64,000 nucleotides of DNA. It comes from Sphingomonas insulae (lineage in GTDB: Bacteria; Pseudomonadota; Alphaproteobacteria; Sphingomonadales; Sphingomonadaceae). The notes under the pieces are model-generated. The model was not told the origin of the DNA. It searched no databases and saw only the letters and a list, made by a program, of their open reading frames with translations. How positions within the stretch are numbered: the stretch's first letter is position 1; every line of letters begins with the position of its first letter. Position numbers and translations under genes: made by a program. The stretch lies in contig NZ_CP048422.1 in assembly GCF_010450875.1 (NCBI RefSeq), forward strand, positions 2,949,001-3,013,000, given 5' to 3'. This document shows, piece after piece, positions 17,252 through 26,352 of the stretch.

Positions 17252-17264
17252 GTTCGAAATAGAA

Positions 17265-17615
17265 ATGAAGACGATCATAGTCATTGCAGCCGCAGTAGGG
17301 ATCTACTGCTTGTATTGGTTAACGCCAAATCCACTAGGGGTGGTAGCCGTTGTTGTCGCGCTGATCCTTCTGCCCCTCTTTGTCTACCTTTTCATGTCGC
17401 TCATGGCCGCGGCTGCACGCGTGCGGCGTGGCGGACCGGCCCAGTCTCGTGAGTTCGCGCGTGCGGGCGTCAGGCTGAAGCCCTTCATCGGCGCAAAGGT
17501 TCGACGGCAGGACAGCGGCTCGCTGATTTCTACTAGAGCCGGCATACGCATCCGATCGACGTCAAGCGGACTCGTCGTCGGCGAGACGCGGACGATCGCC
17601 AAGGACGTCTTCTAG
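17265..17615 (+). CDS. Small membrane protein, unknown function
   Basis: A 116-residue protein from ATG 17265. Two hydrophobic segments (about 2-20 and 24-50) are followed by a basic cytoplasmic or periplasmic tail with no recognised domain. The frame is open further upstream, but the earlier part is not hydrophobic and has no ribosome site. It lies 18 bases before the 489-residue membrane protein, so the two are probably a unit. Confidence 0.6.
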   Translation: MKTIIVIAAAVGIYCLYWLTPNPLGVVAVVVALILLPLFVYLFMSLMAAAARVRRGGPAQSREFARAGVRLKPFIGAKVRRQDSGSLISTRAGIRIRSTSSGLVVGETRTIAKDVF

Positions 17616-17633
17616 GGCGCGCTGACAGATTCC

Positions 17634-19103
17634 ATGGAGGAGGAGGATTGGACGGTCCCTTGGGCCGGCGCGACGAGAAGCTACGCGGGCTGGGTCCCGA
17701 ACGTGCGCAGCCATCTTTCCTTCAGCGTGATCGGAGCCTCCAGACGTGCCGAGGCCTATTCGCGATCCTATCATGACGGCACCTCCAGGCTCGTCGTAGC
17801 GATCGAACGCAGGACTTCGCACGACTATCCCTGGCCGCAGTGGCTGGTTCGTCGCCTCTGGCCGGATCTGACCCAGCACTGGCTAATGGAGGGGAAGACC
17901 CGGCCGGCTCGCGTCTTCTACCCCGAGCCTGCCAACTCCGTGCCCGTCGATCCCGACCTGACGCGCGACCGGCAGGGCATGCTCGTCGGACGCGTGCACG
18001 TTTTCCCGTACCAGGAAGAGCCCGTCCCGAAAGACAATCAGGACGTGGCGATCAAGGCGATCCGCGAGGAGCTGCTTCTCGCGCCCGCGAACCCGGACGA
18101 TGCGGAGCTCGACGCGCTGCACCAGGAGATCGTCTCCCGCGCCATGAACGGCTCGCTCAACCGTATCGAGGTGCAGTTCGCGCTGCTCCGCACAGGGGAG
18201 CTCCGTCTGTGGTATGCGGAAAAGGGGACGCCCACGCTCGACCCCGCCAGCGATGATCCCGAAGACGACCTGCGCAAGTTCGCGGAGCAGGCGTACTTCT
18301 TCATCAAGGACGTGGTCCACGATCACACCCACCACGATCCGTCATCCGATCAGATCACGCCTCTGGTTCAGATCAATTCGGACAAGGCCGACGCGAGTCA
18401 CCTCGGGGAGGTCGCCTGGCGTCGGGAGACGCTCTGGAGTCTCTCCCGGGAGATCGAGCGACTGAACCGCGACGGCGGTCTGGTCGACAGGCGCCGCTCG
18501 CTCGGTATCGTCGCCTACGCGCAGGCATTCCAGCAGGGGATGATGGGGCACCTCCGCGATCCGGATAAGGCCAGCGGATTCAGAGCGGCACCTGCCGTCT
18601 ACGACTATGACTTCGCACACCTCAAGGAATCGATACGGTCGAGCATCGACGTCGCCAGCGCGGCGAAGGCCCAGTTCGTCCAGCTGACGATCGCCTTCGT
18701 CGCCACGGCGATATCGGCGATATCGCTGGTCGCTTCGCTCACCAGCGCCCACAACGGCGTTCAGACGCGAGACCCTGCCGGCTCACCAAAGGACGGTGTC
18801 AGCTTCGCCCATGGCGACGGCGCCATAGCGATCCTGGCGTGGAACCCGTTCCTGACCGGCGGTACCATCGCAATCGTTCTCCTGGGCGTTCTCAGCGCCA
18901 CGCTCGCCGACGGCGAGGCCGGACTGTTCAACTCGCTGCAACGGGTTATATCCCAGCTGTCTCGAGCGACGTCGATCAGTCTGGCTCGCAGCTCCCGCAA
19001 GCAGGTAGCGATCGACTGGGGAATGCACGTGGTCGCCGCGTTGCTCGCGCTTGCAGGCGCGATCGGCTGCCTCGTGGTGCTGACCACCAGCCTCGGCGCT
19101 TGA
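17634..19103 (+). CDS. Large membrane protein, unknown function
   Basis: A 489-residue protein. The N-terminal 330 residues are soluble and match no family I recognise. Three to four transmembrane segments lie near the C-terminus (about 350-375, 400-425 and 460-488). It has a His/Asp-rich stretch HDHTHHD near 230. It is followed 32 bases later by the dGTPase gene on the same strand. This soluble-plus-membrane design next to a nucleotide-depleting enzyme would suit a sensor or effector, but that is inference. Confidence 0.65.
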   Translation: MEEEDWTVPWAGATRSYAGWVPNVRSHLSFSVIGASRRAEAYSRSYHDGTSRLVVAIERRTSHDYPWPQWLVRRLWPDLTQHWLMEGKTRPARVFYPEPANSVPVDPDLTRDRQGMLVGRVHVFPYQEEPVPKDNQDVAIKAIREELLLAPANPDDAELDALHQEIVSRAMNGSLNRIEVQFALLRTGELRLWYAEKGTPTLDPASDDPEDDLRKFAEQAYFFIKDVVHDHTHHDPSSDQITPLVQINSDKADASHLGEVAWRRETLWSLSREIERLNRDGGLVDRRRSLGIVAYAQAFQQGMMGHLRDPDKASGFRAAPAVYDYDFAHLKESIRSSIDVASAAKAQFVQLTIAFVATAISAISLVASLTSAHNGVQTRDPAGSPKDGVSFAHGDGAIAILAWNPFLTGGTIAIVLLGVLSATLADGEAGLFNSLQRVISQLSRATSISLARSSRKQVAIDWGMHVVAALLALAGAIGCLVVLTTSLGA

Positions 19104-19135
19104 CGCCACCGTTCCAGCCACAGGAAGACCGGCCG

Positions 19136-20467
19136 ATGTTCTGGACTGAACGACGCAGCGGACGGCTCAGGCATCTCGACGACGCCCGATCCGAGTACGG
19201 GATAGACTATGCCCGCGTGGTCCACTCGGGATCCTTCCGGCGGCTCCAGGGCAAGACGCAGATCCTGGCGCTCGGCGACGACGATTTCTATCGGACACGC
19301 CTGACCCACTCGATGGAGGTAGCGCAAGTCGCCGAAGGCGTCGTGCAGCAGCTGCGTCACTCGGGTGCGATGGCTGGTAGCGACGACCTTCTTCCCAGCA
19401 CATCGCTGATCTCGGCGATCGGGCTTGCCCATGACATCGGGCACCCGCCATTTGGTCACGGGGGCGAACTCGCGCTCAACTACTGCATGCGGGATGCTGG
19501 CGGCTTCGAAGGTAATGCCCAGACACTTCGGATACTCGCGCGGCTTGAAGGATATGACGCCGACCATGGCGCCGATCTTACCCGTCGGACACTGCTCGGT
19601 ACGCTGAAATACCCCGTCGTGCGCAATGCCGCGCTGAACGCAGTACTTGTCCCGGCCCTCGATCCGGGTCCGACGACCTTCGCCCCTTTGGATCGCGCCT
19701 CCTGCAAGCCAGTGAAGGCCTACTACGAGGAGGAGGCTGACGTCGTCTCGTGGATTCTCGCGCCCCTCCCCGCAGCTGACCGGACGCGGTTCGAGGAACT
19801 ACGCGCCGGTGAAAGCGGTCACGGCAGAACACGGCACAAGTCCTTCGACTGCAGCATCATGGATGTCGCCGATGATATCGCCTACGGCGTACACGATCTC
19901 GAGGACGCGATCGCGCTCGGTCTCGTCGGCCGCGACTGCTTCCAGGAGAGGCTGGATCCCACTCGCTGCGAGACGCTCGTCTCCGCCCTGCGCGACCGTC
20001 CGCTCGGCACCGGCGGCTATGATGGCTTCCTCGACGCCCTCTTCGGCGATCCGGGAGCACGCAAGCGCGCGATCGGGAGGCTGGTGCACCACTTCCTGCG
20101 CGCTGTGTCGCTCAAGGTAGAGGATAGCTTCGAGACCCCCCTGCTGTCCCTGCGCGCCTTGCTGCGCCCCGACGATCGGGCACTGCTCGACGACCTCCAG
20201 TCTCTCGTCGTCACCGAGGTGATCGAGAGTCCGGGCGTCCAGCACCTCGAGTTCAAGGGGCAAAGGATGGTCGTCGCCGTCTTCGAGGCGATGGCATCGG
20301 ACCCGAGGCGCCTCCTCCCGACCTCCGTACACATAGACTACGAGAAAGCCGGGCGCAGTAAGCGCGTCATCTGCGACTATGTCGCGTCGATGACGGACGG
20401 ATCCCTGCTCAAGACCTACGAACGGCTCTTCAGCCCCCGCATGGGGTCGGTCTTCGACCGCCTCTAG
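19136..20467 (+). CDS. dgt: dGTPase-family HD phosphohydrolase, anti-phage type
   Basis: Deoxynucleotide triphosphohydrolase, 443 residues from ATG 19136 with an AGGAAG site. The HD metal site is assembled from His58 (RTRLTHSMEVAQ), His99-Asp100 (AHDIGHPPFGHGGE) and a later Asp in IMDVADDIAYG. The opening SGSFRRLQGKTQ is diagnostic for the Dgt family. Some bacterial dGTPases of about this length deplete dNTPs to stop phage replication (Tal and co-workers, 2022). The accessory neighbourhood makes that more likely here than housekeeping. The gene converges with a PPDK-like gene, the stops overlapping by 4 bases. Confidence 0.88.
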   Translation: MFWTERRSGRLRHLDDARSEYGIDYARVVHSGSFRRLQGKTQILALGDDDFYRTRLTHSMEVAQVAEGVVQQLRHSGAMAGSDDLLPSTSLISAIGLAHDIGHPPFGHGGELALNYCMRDAGGFEGNAQTLRILARLEGYDADHGADLTRRTLLGTLKYPVVRNAALNAVLVPALDPGPTTFAPLDRASCKPVKAYYEEEADVVSWILAPLPAADRTRFEELRAGESGHGRTRHKSFDCSIMDVADDIAYGVHDLEDAIALGLVGRDCFQERLDPTRCETLVSALRDRPLGTGGYDGFLDALFGDPGARKRAIGRLVHHFLRAVSLKVEDSFETPLLSLRALLRPDDRALLDDLQSLVVTEVIESPGVQHLEFKGQRMVVAVFEAMASDPRRLLPTSVHIDYEKAGRSKRVICDYVASMTDGSLLKTYERLFSPRMGSVFDRL

Positions 20468-21834
20468 TCCATGGCGCGGGCGGACCTGACCCTTGTCGGC
20501 ACTCCCGCCTTCCGGACTAGGTCGGCGACATGGCTGGTCATACCGACCTCCCCTACGATGATCAGTCCAGTCGCCGCGTCGATCGTCGGCAGAAACGCCC
20601 TTAGCGCCTCCAGCCCCGAGGAGATCTCAAATTCGACCCACGTGTCCCGTTCGCCGGGCACGATCGCGGTCGCCTCGCTGACGGTATTGCCTCGATGCAT
20701 CTGCACGATCCACGCCGTCGATCCGTCATGTACCCACTCGAGCCGAACAGGACCGAACAAGGAAACGGCCTGATTGTTGCGGGCTACGACGTCACGTCTG
20801 ATCACGTCGGGCAGATGCTCTTGCGCGCGACGGCCGAGCATGAAGACGTCCCCCTCCCCTGCGATTCCCTCGATGAACAGAGTTCCGTCCGCGCCCGCGA
20901 CAGCAGCTCCCGAAAACTGCGCATCGACCGCCTGCTGCGCCAGCACTGCAGATATCCTCTCGCCCGTAGGATCCTCCTCCATCATAAGCCGAAAGGGATC
21001 GAGCCAACCCTTGTGCGTAGTGAAGAGCCCGGGCTCCGGTTCCTTAGGACAGGTTCTGATCCAGGTCTCCCTGCCGCCGGTTTTTTTGCCGAAGCGGAAA
21101 GGGGCAAGCCTGCGGCAGATGGCGAGTGTGTCCGGCACCGGCAGCCCCATGAGATGGGCCATCAGAAGACCGTACGTCTTGTCTCCGACATGTCTGCTGA
21201 AACGGTTCGGCCAGACCATCGTAGGCATGGCCTCATCCTTCTCGCCTTCCTCGTACTCCCACAGCAGGGTTCGCGACTGTTTCCACCCGCGCGGCTTGGG
21301 ATGCAGGCTGAACTCCGTCCTTCCGGAACCCGTCCCCAGTTCCGGCCGGAAGCCATACACGGTCTCGAGAAGCCGTAGTCCCAGATCCAGCGGCAGTGAT
21401 GCAACGCCAGGCTTCTCAACGCAGCGTGGCGTATCGTCGGGAGCGAATTCGATCACCCCCGACTGCACCACGCCGGACACGCCGCCATCCTCGATATCGA
21501 CCGTCTCGTTGACGATCACGTGAAGCCCTTCGCGAGTCAGCCGTTTGACGTTGGCGAGGACATCTTCCACTCGCTCTAGCCCGTACACGAACTCCCTGCT
21601 GCGAGGGCTCTCGGGCGCGTAGCTCCTGACGTTCACCTTGCGGTCCGGAGCGGCCTCGAGGAGCGCTACGGCTGCGTCCGATACGCTCGCGAACTTGTGG
21701 TTCTCGTCGTACCCGGCGACGCGGGAATATGTCTGCGAAGGGGGCACGTCCGCTTCGGGAGCGAAGCTCACAAACTGCGCGACGTTGCCGACGCGTGCGA
21801 GTTCGTCGAGCGATCGGTCCTTGCGGAAGTGCAT
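20464..21834 (-). CDS. PPDK/PEP-synthase-like protein with swivelling His domain
   Basis: A 456-residue protein. The middle region has PVRLEWVHDGSTAWIVQMH, which copies the end of the ATP-grasp domain of pyruvate phosphate dikinase and PEP synthase (PVDIEWAIDG...ILQARP). The C-terminus has LIIVGEVGMTSHVADLVRKAG, like the mobile phospho-His domain (TGGxxSHAAIxAR). The third, PEP/pyruvate-binding barrel is missing, so it cannot be a normal PPDK. It may transfer phosphate to another target, as in rifampicin phosphotransferase-like relatives. ATG 21834 has GAGGAA 5 bases upstream; an earlier ATG (21852) lacks one. Confidence 0.65.
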   Translation of the reverse strand: MHFRKDRSLDELARVGNVAQFVSFAPEADVPPSQTYSRVAGYDENHKFASVSDAAVALLEAAPDRKVNVRSYAPESPRSREFVYGLERVEDVLANVKRLTREGLHVIVNETVDIEDGGVSGVVQSGVIEFAPDDTPRCVEKPGVASLPLDLGLRLLETVYGFRPELGTGSGRTEFSLHPKPRGWKQSRTLLWEYEEGEKDEAMPTMVWPNRFSRHVGDKTYGLLMAHLMGLPVPDTLAICRRLAPFRFGKKTGGRETWIRTCPKEPEPGLFTTHKGWLDPFRLMMEEDPTGERISAVLAQQAVDAQFSGAAVAGADGTLFIEGIAGEGDVFMLGRRAQEHLPDVIRRDVVARNNQAVSLFGPVRLEWVHDGSTAWIVQMHRGNTVSEATAIVPGERDTWVEFEISSGLEALRAFLPTIDAATGLIIVGEVGMTSHVADLVRKAGVPTRVRSARAMD

Positions 21835-22613
21835 TCGTTGTTCCTCGCACATGTCGTTCTATCACCGTCGGCATCGGCCAACGACGGCTGTTAGCAGGAT
21901 GGAGCCTTAGAACGAAGCTGCCGGACGTAGTGTTAAAGAGATACGGCGAATCGCTCGGTGTCGACCGATAACCCCTGCCGTATCTCAAGCGCCGGGTCGA
22001 TGCGGCTACGAGGGCTACGGAAGCATCTGCGCCAGCCTGACCTGGATTGATAAGGATAGCGGACGTCGCTCAGCCACGCTGAATGGCGGCTCTCTACAAC
22101 CTTAAGCATCCCCGGGACGGCCCCTTAATTGGTCGCGTTGCTGCCAGACGGCTTCAGGTCGACCGAGTGGCAGTTTTGGCATGAAGCTGTCGTTAAATTT
22201 GGAGCGACCAACGACGCATCTTGGTCGACACCCGCCGCAGCCACGACCCATGCTGACGACCCAATCCCGGCCATTCATGCGCCCCCTTCCGCTGCCCCAA
22301 ACCTGCCCCTCATTCATGTGAGCGGACCAACAGCTTGGGCGGACCCAGCCAGCAGCTTGGAACGGCATAAATTGGGACTGTTCTTCCGTGGTCAGCTGCC
22401 GTTCACTATTGGCGGTTCACCCATTTTTGAACGATAGTAGCATCCTCTTCGAGGAGGATGAGAAGCGCGGCTGTTACGCCTTTCCAAGCTGGTCTAACTC
22501 GCTTTCGGCGTCGGTATCGACGGATAGGGCGATTACGCCAAGGCGTAGTGAGCCAGACACTGAGCGTTCAGCCAGCACTGTCCACGAGCGCCGGGTTCGG
22601 TCATGGAGAGACA
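21835..22613. other. Gene-free interval, about 780 bases
   Basis: No convincing coding on either strand. It contains degenerate repeat-like stretches (22120-22205 and 22380-22435) in the style of the other intergenic repeats. A hairpin CATCCTC/GAGGATG lies at 22441-22460. Promoters for the leftward PPDK-like gene and the rightward nuclease must be here. Confidence 0.5.
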
Positions 22614-23411
22614 ATGTTAAGCTTCCCACGGTGCATGTCGTCGATCATCGGCGTCGCCATTGCCCTTGTCGCTATCCAGCCGGCAGCGGCGGCGACCAAA
22701 TGCCCGACCCATTTTGCTGGTGGAGTGGAGCCGGCGCTGGTCAATCCGAAGCTGTCCCGCAGTGCGACCGAGCTATGCAATCAGCGCTTCGTCGTCCTGC
22801 ATTCTGCGATCACCCGGACTCCACTTTACGTCGCGGAGCATCTGACGCGTGCCGGGATCGCGGCTGCGCGCGACTACGATCAGCGTGATAACCGCTTTCA
22901 TGCCGATCCCCGGCTGCCTCCTGCCGACCGGGCGGAGTTGGGGGACTATGTGCGGTCAGGGTTCGACCGTGGCCACATGGCACCCTCGGGCAACATGAAC
23001 GATGAGGAATCGGACTATGAAAGTTTCAGCCTCGCCAACATCGTCCCCCAAATTGGGGCGCTGAACCGCAACAGCTGGGCGGACATGGAGAACTATGTTC
23101 GCACCCTGACGACAAAGCTGGGTGACGCCTATGTCGTCACGGGACCGGCCTATGAGGGCAAGACGATCAAGGCGCTGAACGGGCGCGTGCTGGTGCCGAC
23201 GTCGACTTGGAAGGCGATGTACGTGCCGGGTCAGGGTGCTGGTGCCTGGATCGCCACCAACACCGTGAACCCACGCTGGCAGGTTATTTCAATCGCGGAG
23301 TTGGCGCGCCGGATCGGGATCGATCCGTTTCCGCGGCTGGCGGCTGCAACTAAGGCCAAGGTCCCCGCATTCCCTAATTTCGGGCGCGATCGCGCCGAAC
23401 GTGAGAGGTGA
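22614..23411 (+). CDS. Secreted DNA/RNA non-specific endonuclease (NucA type)
   Basis: A 265-residue beta-beta-alpha-metal nuclease. Residues 1-27 are a signal peptide ending AAAA. The catalytic motif FDRGHMAPSG places the general-base His at 121, and the metal-binding Asn (142) is in ANIVPQIGALNRNSW. ATG 22614 has a GGAGAG site; the frame is open upstream but unrelated. It degrades nucleic acid in the periplasm or outside the cell, for nutrition or attack. A small acidic protein follows with nearly no gap. Confidence 0.88.
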   Translation: MLSFPRCMSSIIGVAIALVAIQPAAAATKCPTHFAGGVEPALVNPKLSRSATELCNQRFVVLHSAITRTPLYVAEHLTRAGIAAARDYDQRDNRFHADPRLPPADRAELGDYVRSGFDRGHMAPSGNMNDEESDYESFSLANIVPQIGALNRNSWADMENYVRTLTTKLGDAYVVTGPAYEGKTIKALNGRVLVPTSTWKAMYVPGQGAGAWIATNTVNPRWQVISIAELARRIGIDPFPRLAAATKAKVPAFPNFGRDRAERER

Positions 23412-23415
23412 ACTG

Positions 23416-23667
23416 ATGACGATGAAGCCCTTTGACGATGACTCCGCTTCAACCACGATCGGCGAGCTGGCCGTCGAGAACGGCACCGGTGCAGTCACGC
23501 TGTCTGGATCGCTAGAGATCACCCGCGACAAGGCGGGGCTGAAGCGGGCGCAGGCGCTGAAGACGCTCGCCGATGCGATCTGCCAGGAACTGGAGGCCGA
23601 CGATTTACCGGATCATGTTGCGGTCGCGGCAGCGACAACGCAGGCTGTGGCTAACCCATTTGCTTGA
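23416..23667 (+). CDS. Small conserved acidic protein after the nuclease
   Basis: An 83-residue protein from ATG 23416, four bases after the nuclease stop, with a GAGG site within that stop region. It has the recognisable pattern GELAVENG...VTLSGSLEITRDKAGLKRAQALK ending NPFA, seen in conserved hypothetical proteins of proteobacteria. No signal peptide. The pairing raises the thought of an inhibitor of the nuclease, but the nuclease is exported and this is not, so it is only a guess. Confidence 0.7.
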   Translation: MTMKPFDDDSASTTIGELAVENGTGAVTLSGSLEITRDKAGLKRAQALKTLADAICQELEADDLPDHVAVAAATTQAVANPFA

Positions 23668-23827
23668 TAACGCCGAGAGCAAGAGCAAAGATGCCGGAAC
23701 GATCGACAATCCCTTCATGTAAAACCTGGAATTAAGATCGCTGATTGATCTTCCCTTATCGTCATCGCTGTTCTAGCCTTTCCGGGTTGTGGCCGGAACT
23801 CGATGTCGGCTGACCGGGGGATAAGGG

Positions 23828-25282
23828 ATGGCATCTGCCCTGGGGGCGGTGAGTAGCAAAGACCGATGGCGCCCGTTCGCCCGTTCTCAGTTCGGGACGA
23901 GGCGAAGGAGCGTGGCAGGGGGAATGCTGCATGTCGACGATGGCGGCAGGTTTTTCCTGGCCGATGACGGGATGCAGGCTCGCCTCGACGCTGACGAGCT
24001 TGACAGTGGTGACGCCGCTTTCCTGGCACGGACTGGTCTCCTGCGTCGACCGGGTCTGCAGACGCACGTCGCAACGTTCACCGCCGCCCGCAGACGCTGC
24101 ACGGCCGGTCCGTTGGACTACCTGATCCTCGTTCCGACGCTCCGCTGCAATCTCGCCTGTTCCTACTGTCAGGTGTCGAGGGCGGATGTCGGCTCGCGAA
24201 GGCACGACTGGTCCGAAGAGAGGCTCGCCGCCGTGCTGGCCATCATTAGCGGTCTGGAGGCGCGTGCAGTCAAGATCGAGTTTCAGGGTGGCGAGCCGAC
24301 CCTTCGGCCGGACCTGATCCGCAGGGTAATCGACGCGGTTCCTCCCGGCGTCGACGCTACCTTCGTCGTCTGCACGAACCTTCAGGAAATCGGACCGGAG
24401 GTGCTGTCCGTGTTCGACCGGGAGGACGTCCAGATCAGCACGTCGCTTGACGGTGCAGCCGCCACGCATGGACGCCAGCGCACCGGCGCGGTCGATCGTA
24501 CCGACATCTTCCTCAGCAACCTGGACTTCCTGCTCGATCGCTACGGACCCGGAAAGATCTCCGCACTGCCGACCATCGATCCCGTCTCGCCTCCTCCCGC
24601 CTCCGAGCTGATCGGGGCGTTCTCCTCGCGGGGTCTCCATTCGATCTATCTAAGGCCAATCAACTACCAGGGGTTCGCCCGCAAGCGGCATCCTCACGCC
24701 CGCGATTTGAACGCGGATTGGCGGCGCTACCACGAGGAGTTCGTCAGGACGCTGATCGCGCGTAACTGGGCCGATCGCACCGTCGTGCTTGAGGAGAGCT
24801 ACTTCAGCCTGTTGCTCCGGCGCATCTTCCGGCCGGGACAGGACCGACACGTCGATCTGCGCAATCCGAACCCGGTCGGTCGCGACTACGTCGTGATCGA
24901 TCACGACGGGCAGGTCTACCCTACCGACGAGGCGCGCATGCTGACCAGGTCGGGCGTGATCGACCTCGCCATCGGGGACGTGGAACGCGGATGGGACACG
25001 CCAGAGCGCGCCGCGTTGGACGCCGCCTCCACCAACGACGGCGATCCGCACTGCGAGGCGTGTGCCTACAAGCCGTTCTGCGGTCGGGACTTGGTCGACG
25101 ACGTCGCCCGCTACGGCAGGATCGACCTGCCGCGACCGGAGACTGAGTTCTGCCGTCGGCATCTGCACCTCTTCGATCTCGCCTTCGAGCTGATCCACTC
25201 GGATGACGAGGCCGTGCTCTTCTCCCTGCGGCGCTGGCTCGGCCTGGCGGGAGACGACGCCCGCTTGGCGATGCGGCGATGA
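23828..25282 (+). CDS. hxsB: His-Xaa-Ser system radical SAM maturase HxsB
   Basis: A 484-residue radical-SAM/SPASM-type enzyme. The S-adenosylmethionine 4Fe-4S site is CNLACSYC (Cys107, 111, 114), followed by EFQGGEPTLRPDL. A C-terminal auxiliary-cluster region has CEACAYKPFCGRD plus a later EFC. The N-terminal 90 residues match the lead domain of HxsB. It is predicted to modify HxsA, with HxsC. The next gene overlaps by ATGA. Assignment is by this architecture and the adjoining hxsC and hxsA. Confidence 0.85.
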   Translation: MASALGAVSSKDRWRPFARSQFGTRRRSVAGGMLHVDDGGRFFLADDGMQARLDADELDSGDAAFLARTGLLRRPGLQTHVATFTAARRRCTAGPLDYLILVPTLRCNLACSYCQVSRADVGSRRHDWSEERLAAVLAIISGLEARAVKIEFQGGEPTLRPDLIRRVIDAVPPGVDATFVVCTNLQEIGPEVLSVFDREDVQISTSLDGAAATHGRQRTGAVDRTDIFLSNLDFLLDRYGPGKISALPTIDPVSPPPASELIGAFSSRGLHSIYLRPINYQGFARKRHPHARDLNADWRRYHEEFVRTLIARNWADRTVVLEESYFSLLLRRIFRPGQDRHVDLRNPNPVGRDYVVIDHDGQVYPTDEARMLTRSGVIDLAIGDVERGWDTPERAALDAASTNDGDPHCEACAYKPFCGRDLVDDVARYGRIDLPRPETEFCRRHLHLFDLAFELIHSDDEAVLFSLRRWLGLAGDDARLAMRR

Positions 25283-26352
25283 TCCCGCTCGCGCTCGCCG
25301 CCTCCAGCGATGCCGAGGCGCCGTTCGTGACGCGGCTGGCCGGCTTGGAAGGAAACGATGCCGGCGGCAGCCGGTGCATCGCCTCGTCCGCCGAGGACAG
25401 TCTGTGGAGCGGGCCTCACGGACTACTGAGGATCGAGCATTCGCGCGAGGCGGTCTCCGGCGACGTCGTGCTGGTGCGTCCCGCCGAGGGTCGGCTCGAC
25501 CGGCTCCTTCGATCAGGATCGCGGCACAATTCGCTGCTGGTCACCGAGCAGTGCGACCAGCTGTGCGTGATGTGCTCGCAACCGCCGAAGAAGACGCACG
25601 ACGACCGCTTCGACCTGCTGCGTGACGCGTGTCTGCTGGCCGATGCGGGCATGACCATCGGCATTACCGGCGGGGAGCCGACGCTGCATCGCGAGAGGCT
25701 GCTCGGCATGATCGAGGACGTGCTGGCGGCCCGGCCTGACCTGTCCTTCCACGTCCTCACCAACGCCCAGCACTTCCGACGCGAGGACGTCTTCCGCCTG
25801 AGGCGACCGGAGTACTCGAAGGTCGTTTGGGGCATCCCGCTCTACTCGGCCGATCCGCTCACCCACGACCGCATCGTCGGCAAGGTAGGCGCCTACGAGC
25901 GGCTGATCGACGGCTTCGCTCACCTCATGCTCGCCGGAGCGCGGATCGAACTCCGGACGGTGCTGACGCGCACGACCGTCGACGGCATCGTCGATCTCGC
26001 GGACATGGTGGTGCGCGATCTCGCCCATGTCGAGCAGTGGTCGCTCATGGGACTGGAGAACATCGGCTTCGCCCGCAACCGGTGGAGCGAACTCCACGTC
26101 GATCTTCGCGCCGACTTCGCGCCGGTCGGGCACGCCCTCGACGTGGCGACGCTCCGCGGTGTTCGCGCCAGGCTCTTCAACGTGCCGCTGTGCCACGTAC
26201 CGGAACCGTTTCGTCACGCGGCCGTGGCCTCCATATCCGACTGGAAGCAGCGGTTCGGCGAGGCCTGCTCCGCCTGCCGAGCAAGATCCGCCTGCTCGGG
26301 ATTTTTCGAATGGCATCCTCCAGCCCTCCTCGAAGAGGTGACACCCCTATGA
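25279..26352 (+). CDS. hxsC: His-Xaa-Ser system radical SAM maturase HxsC
   Basis: A 357-residue radical-SAM enzyme. The cluster motif is CDQLCVMCSQPPKK (Cys92, 96, 99), with the CSQPP extension characteristic of HxsC. It is followed by ITGGEPTLHRE and a C-terminal CSACRARSACSGF that could hold a second cluster. The N-terminal GDVVLVRP stretch is also typical. The start overlaps hxsB (ATGA) and the stop overlaps hxsA (ATGA), so three genes are tightly coupled. The chemistry it performs on its peptide is not established. Confidence 0.87.
   Translation: MIPLALAASSDAEAPFVTRLAGLEGNDAGGSRCIASSAEDSLWSGPHGLLRIEHSREAVSGDVVLVRPAEGRLDRLLRSGSRHNSLLVTEQCDQLCVMCSQPPKKTHDDRFDLLRDACLLADAGMTIGITGGEPTLHRERLLGMIEDVLAARPDLSFHVLTNAQHFRREDVFRLRRPEYSKVVWGIPLYSADPLTHDRIVGKVGAYERLIDGFAHLMLAGARIELRTVLTRTTVDGIVDLADMVVRDLAHVEQWSLMGLENIGFARNRWSELHVDLRADFAPVGHALDVATLRGVRARLFNVPLCHVPEPFRHAAVASISDWKQRFGEACSACRARSACSGFFEWHPPALLEEVTPL

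Larger units (their letters stand above)
16842..17264. other. Interval with intergenic repeat, at the island's left side
   Basis: The first 100 bases carry the repeat-like stretch TTGACCCAGAAGCAGACATTCG through TTCGTTCATC (16872-16940). The remainder holds a very good AGGAGG site, a short frame and a strong hairpin, listed separately. The genes downstream are accessory, so this may be the island's left boundary. No tRNA or attachment repeat was recognised. Confidence 0.5.

Noticed and set aside
17251..17264. GGTTCGAAAT at the island's left side as the 3' end of a tRNA attachment site
   Set aside because: No acceptor stem, anticodon arm or cloverleaf can be drawn around it, and no duplicate was noticed near 38-40 kb.
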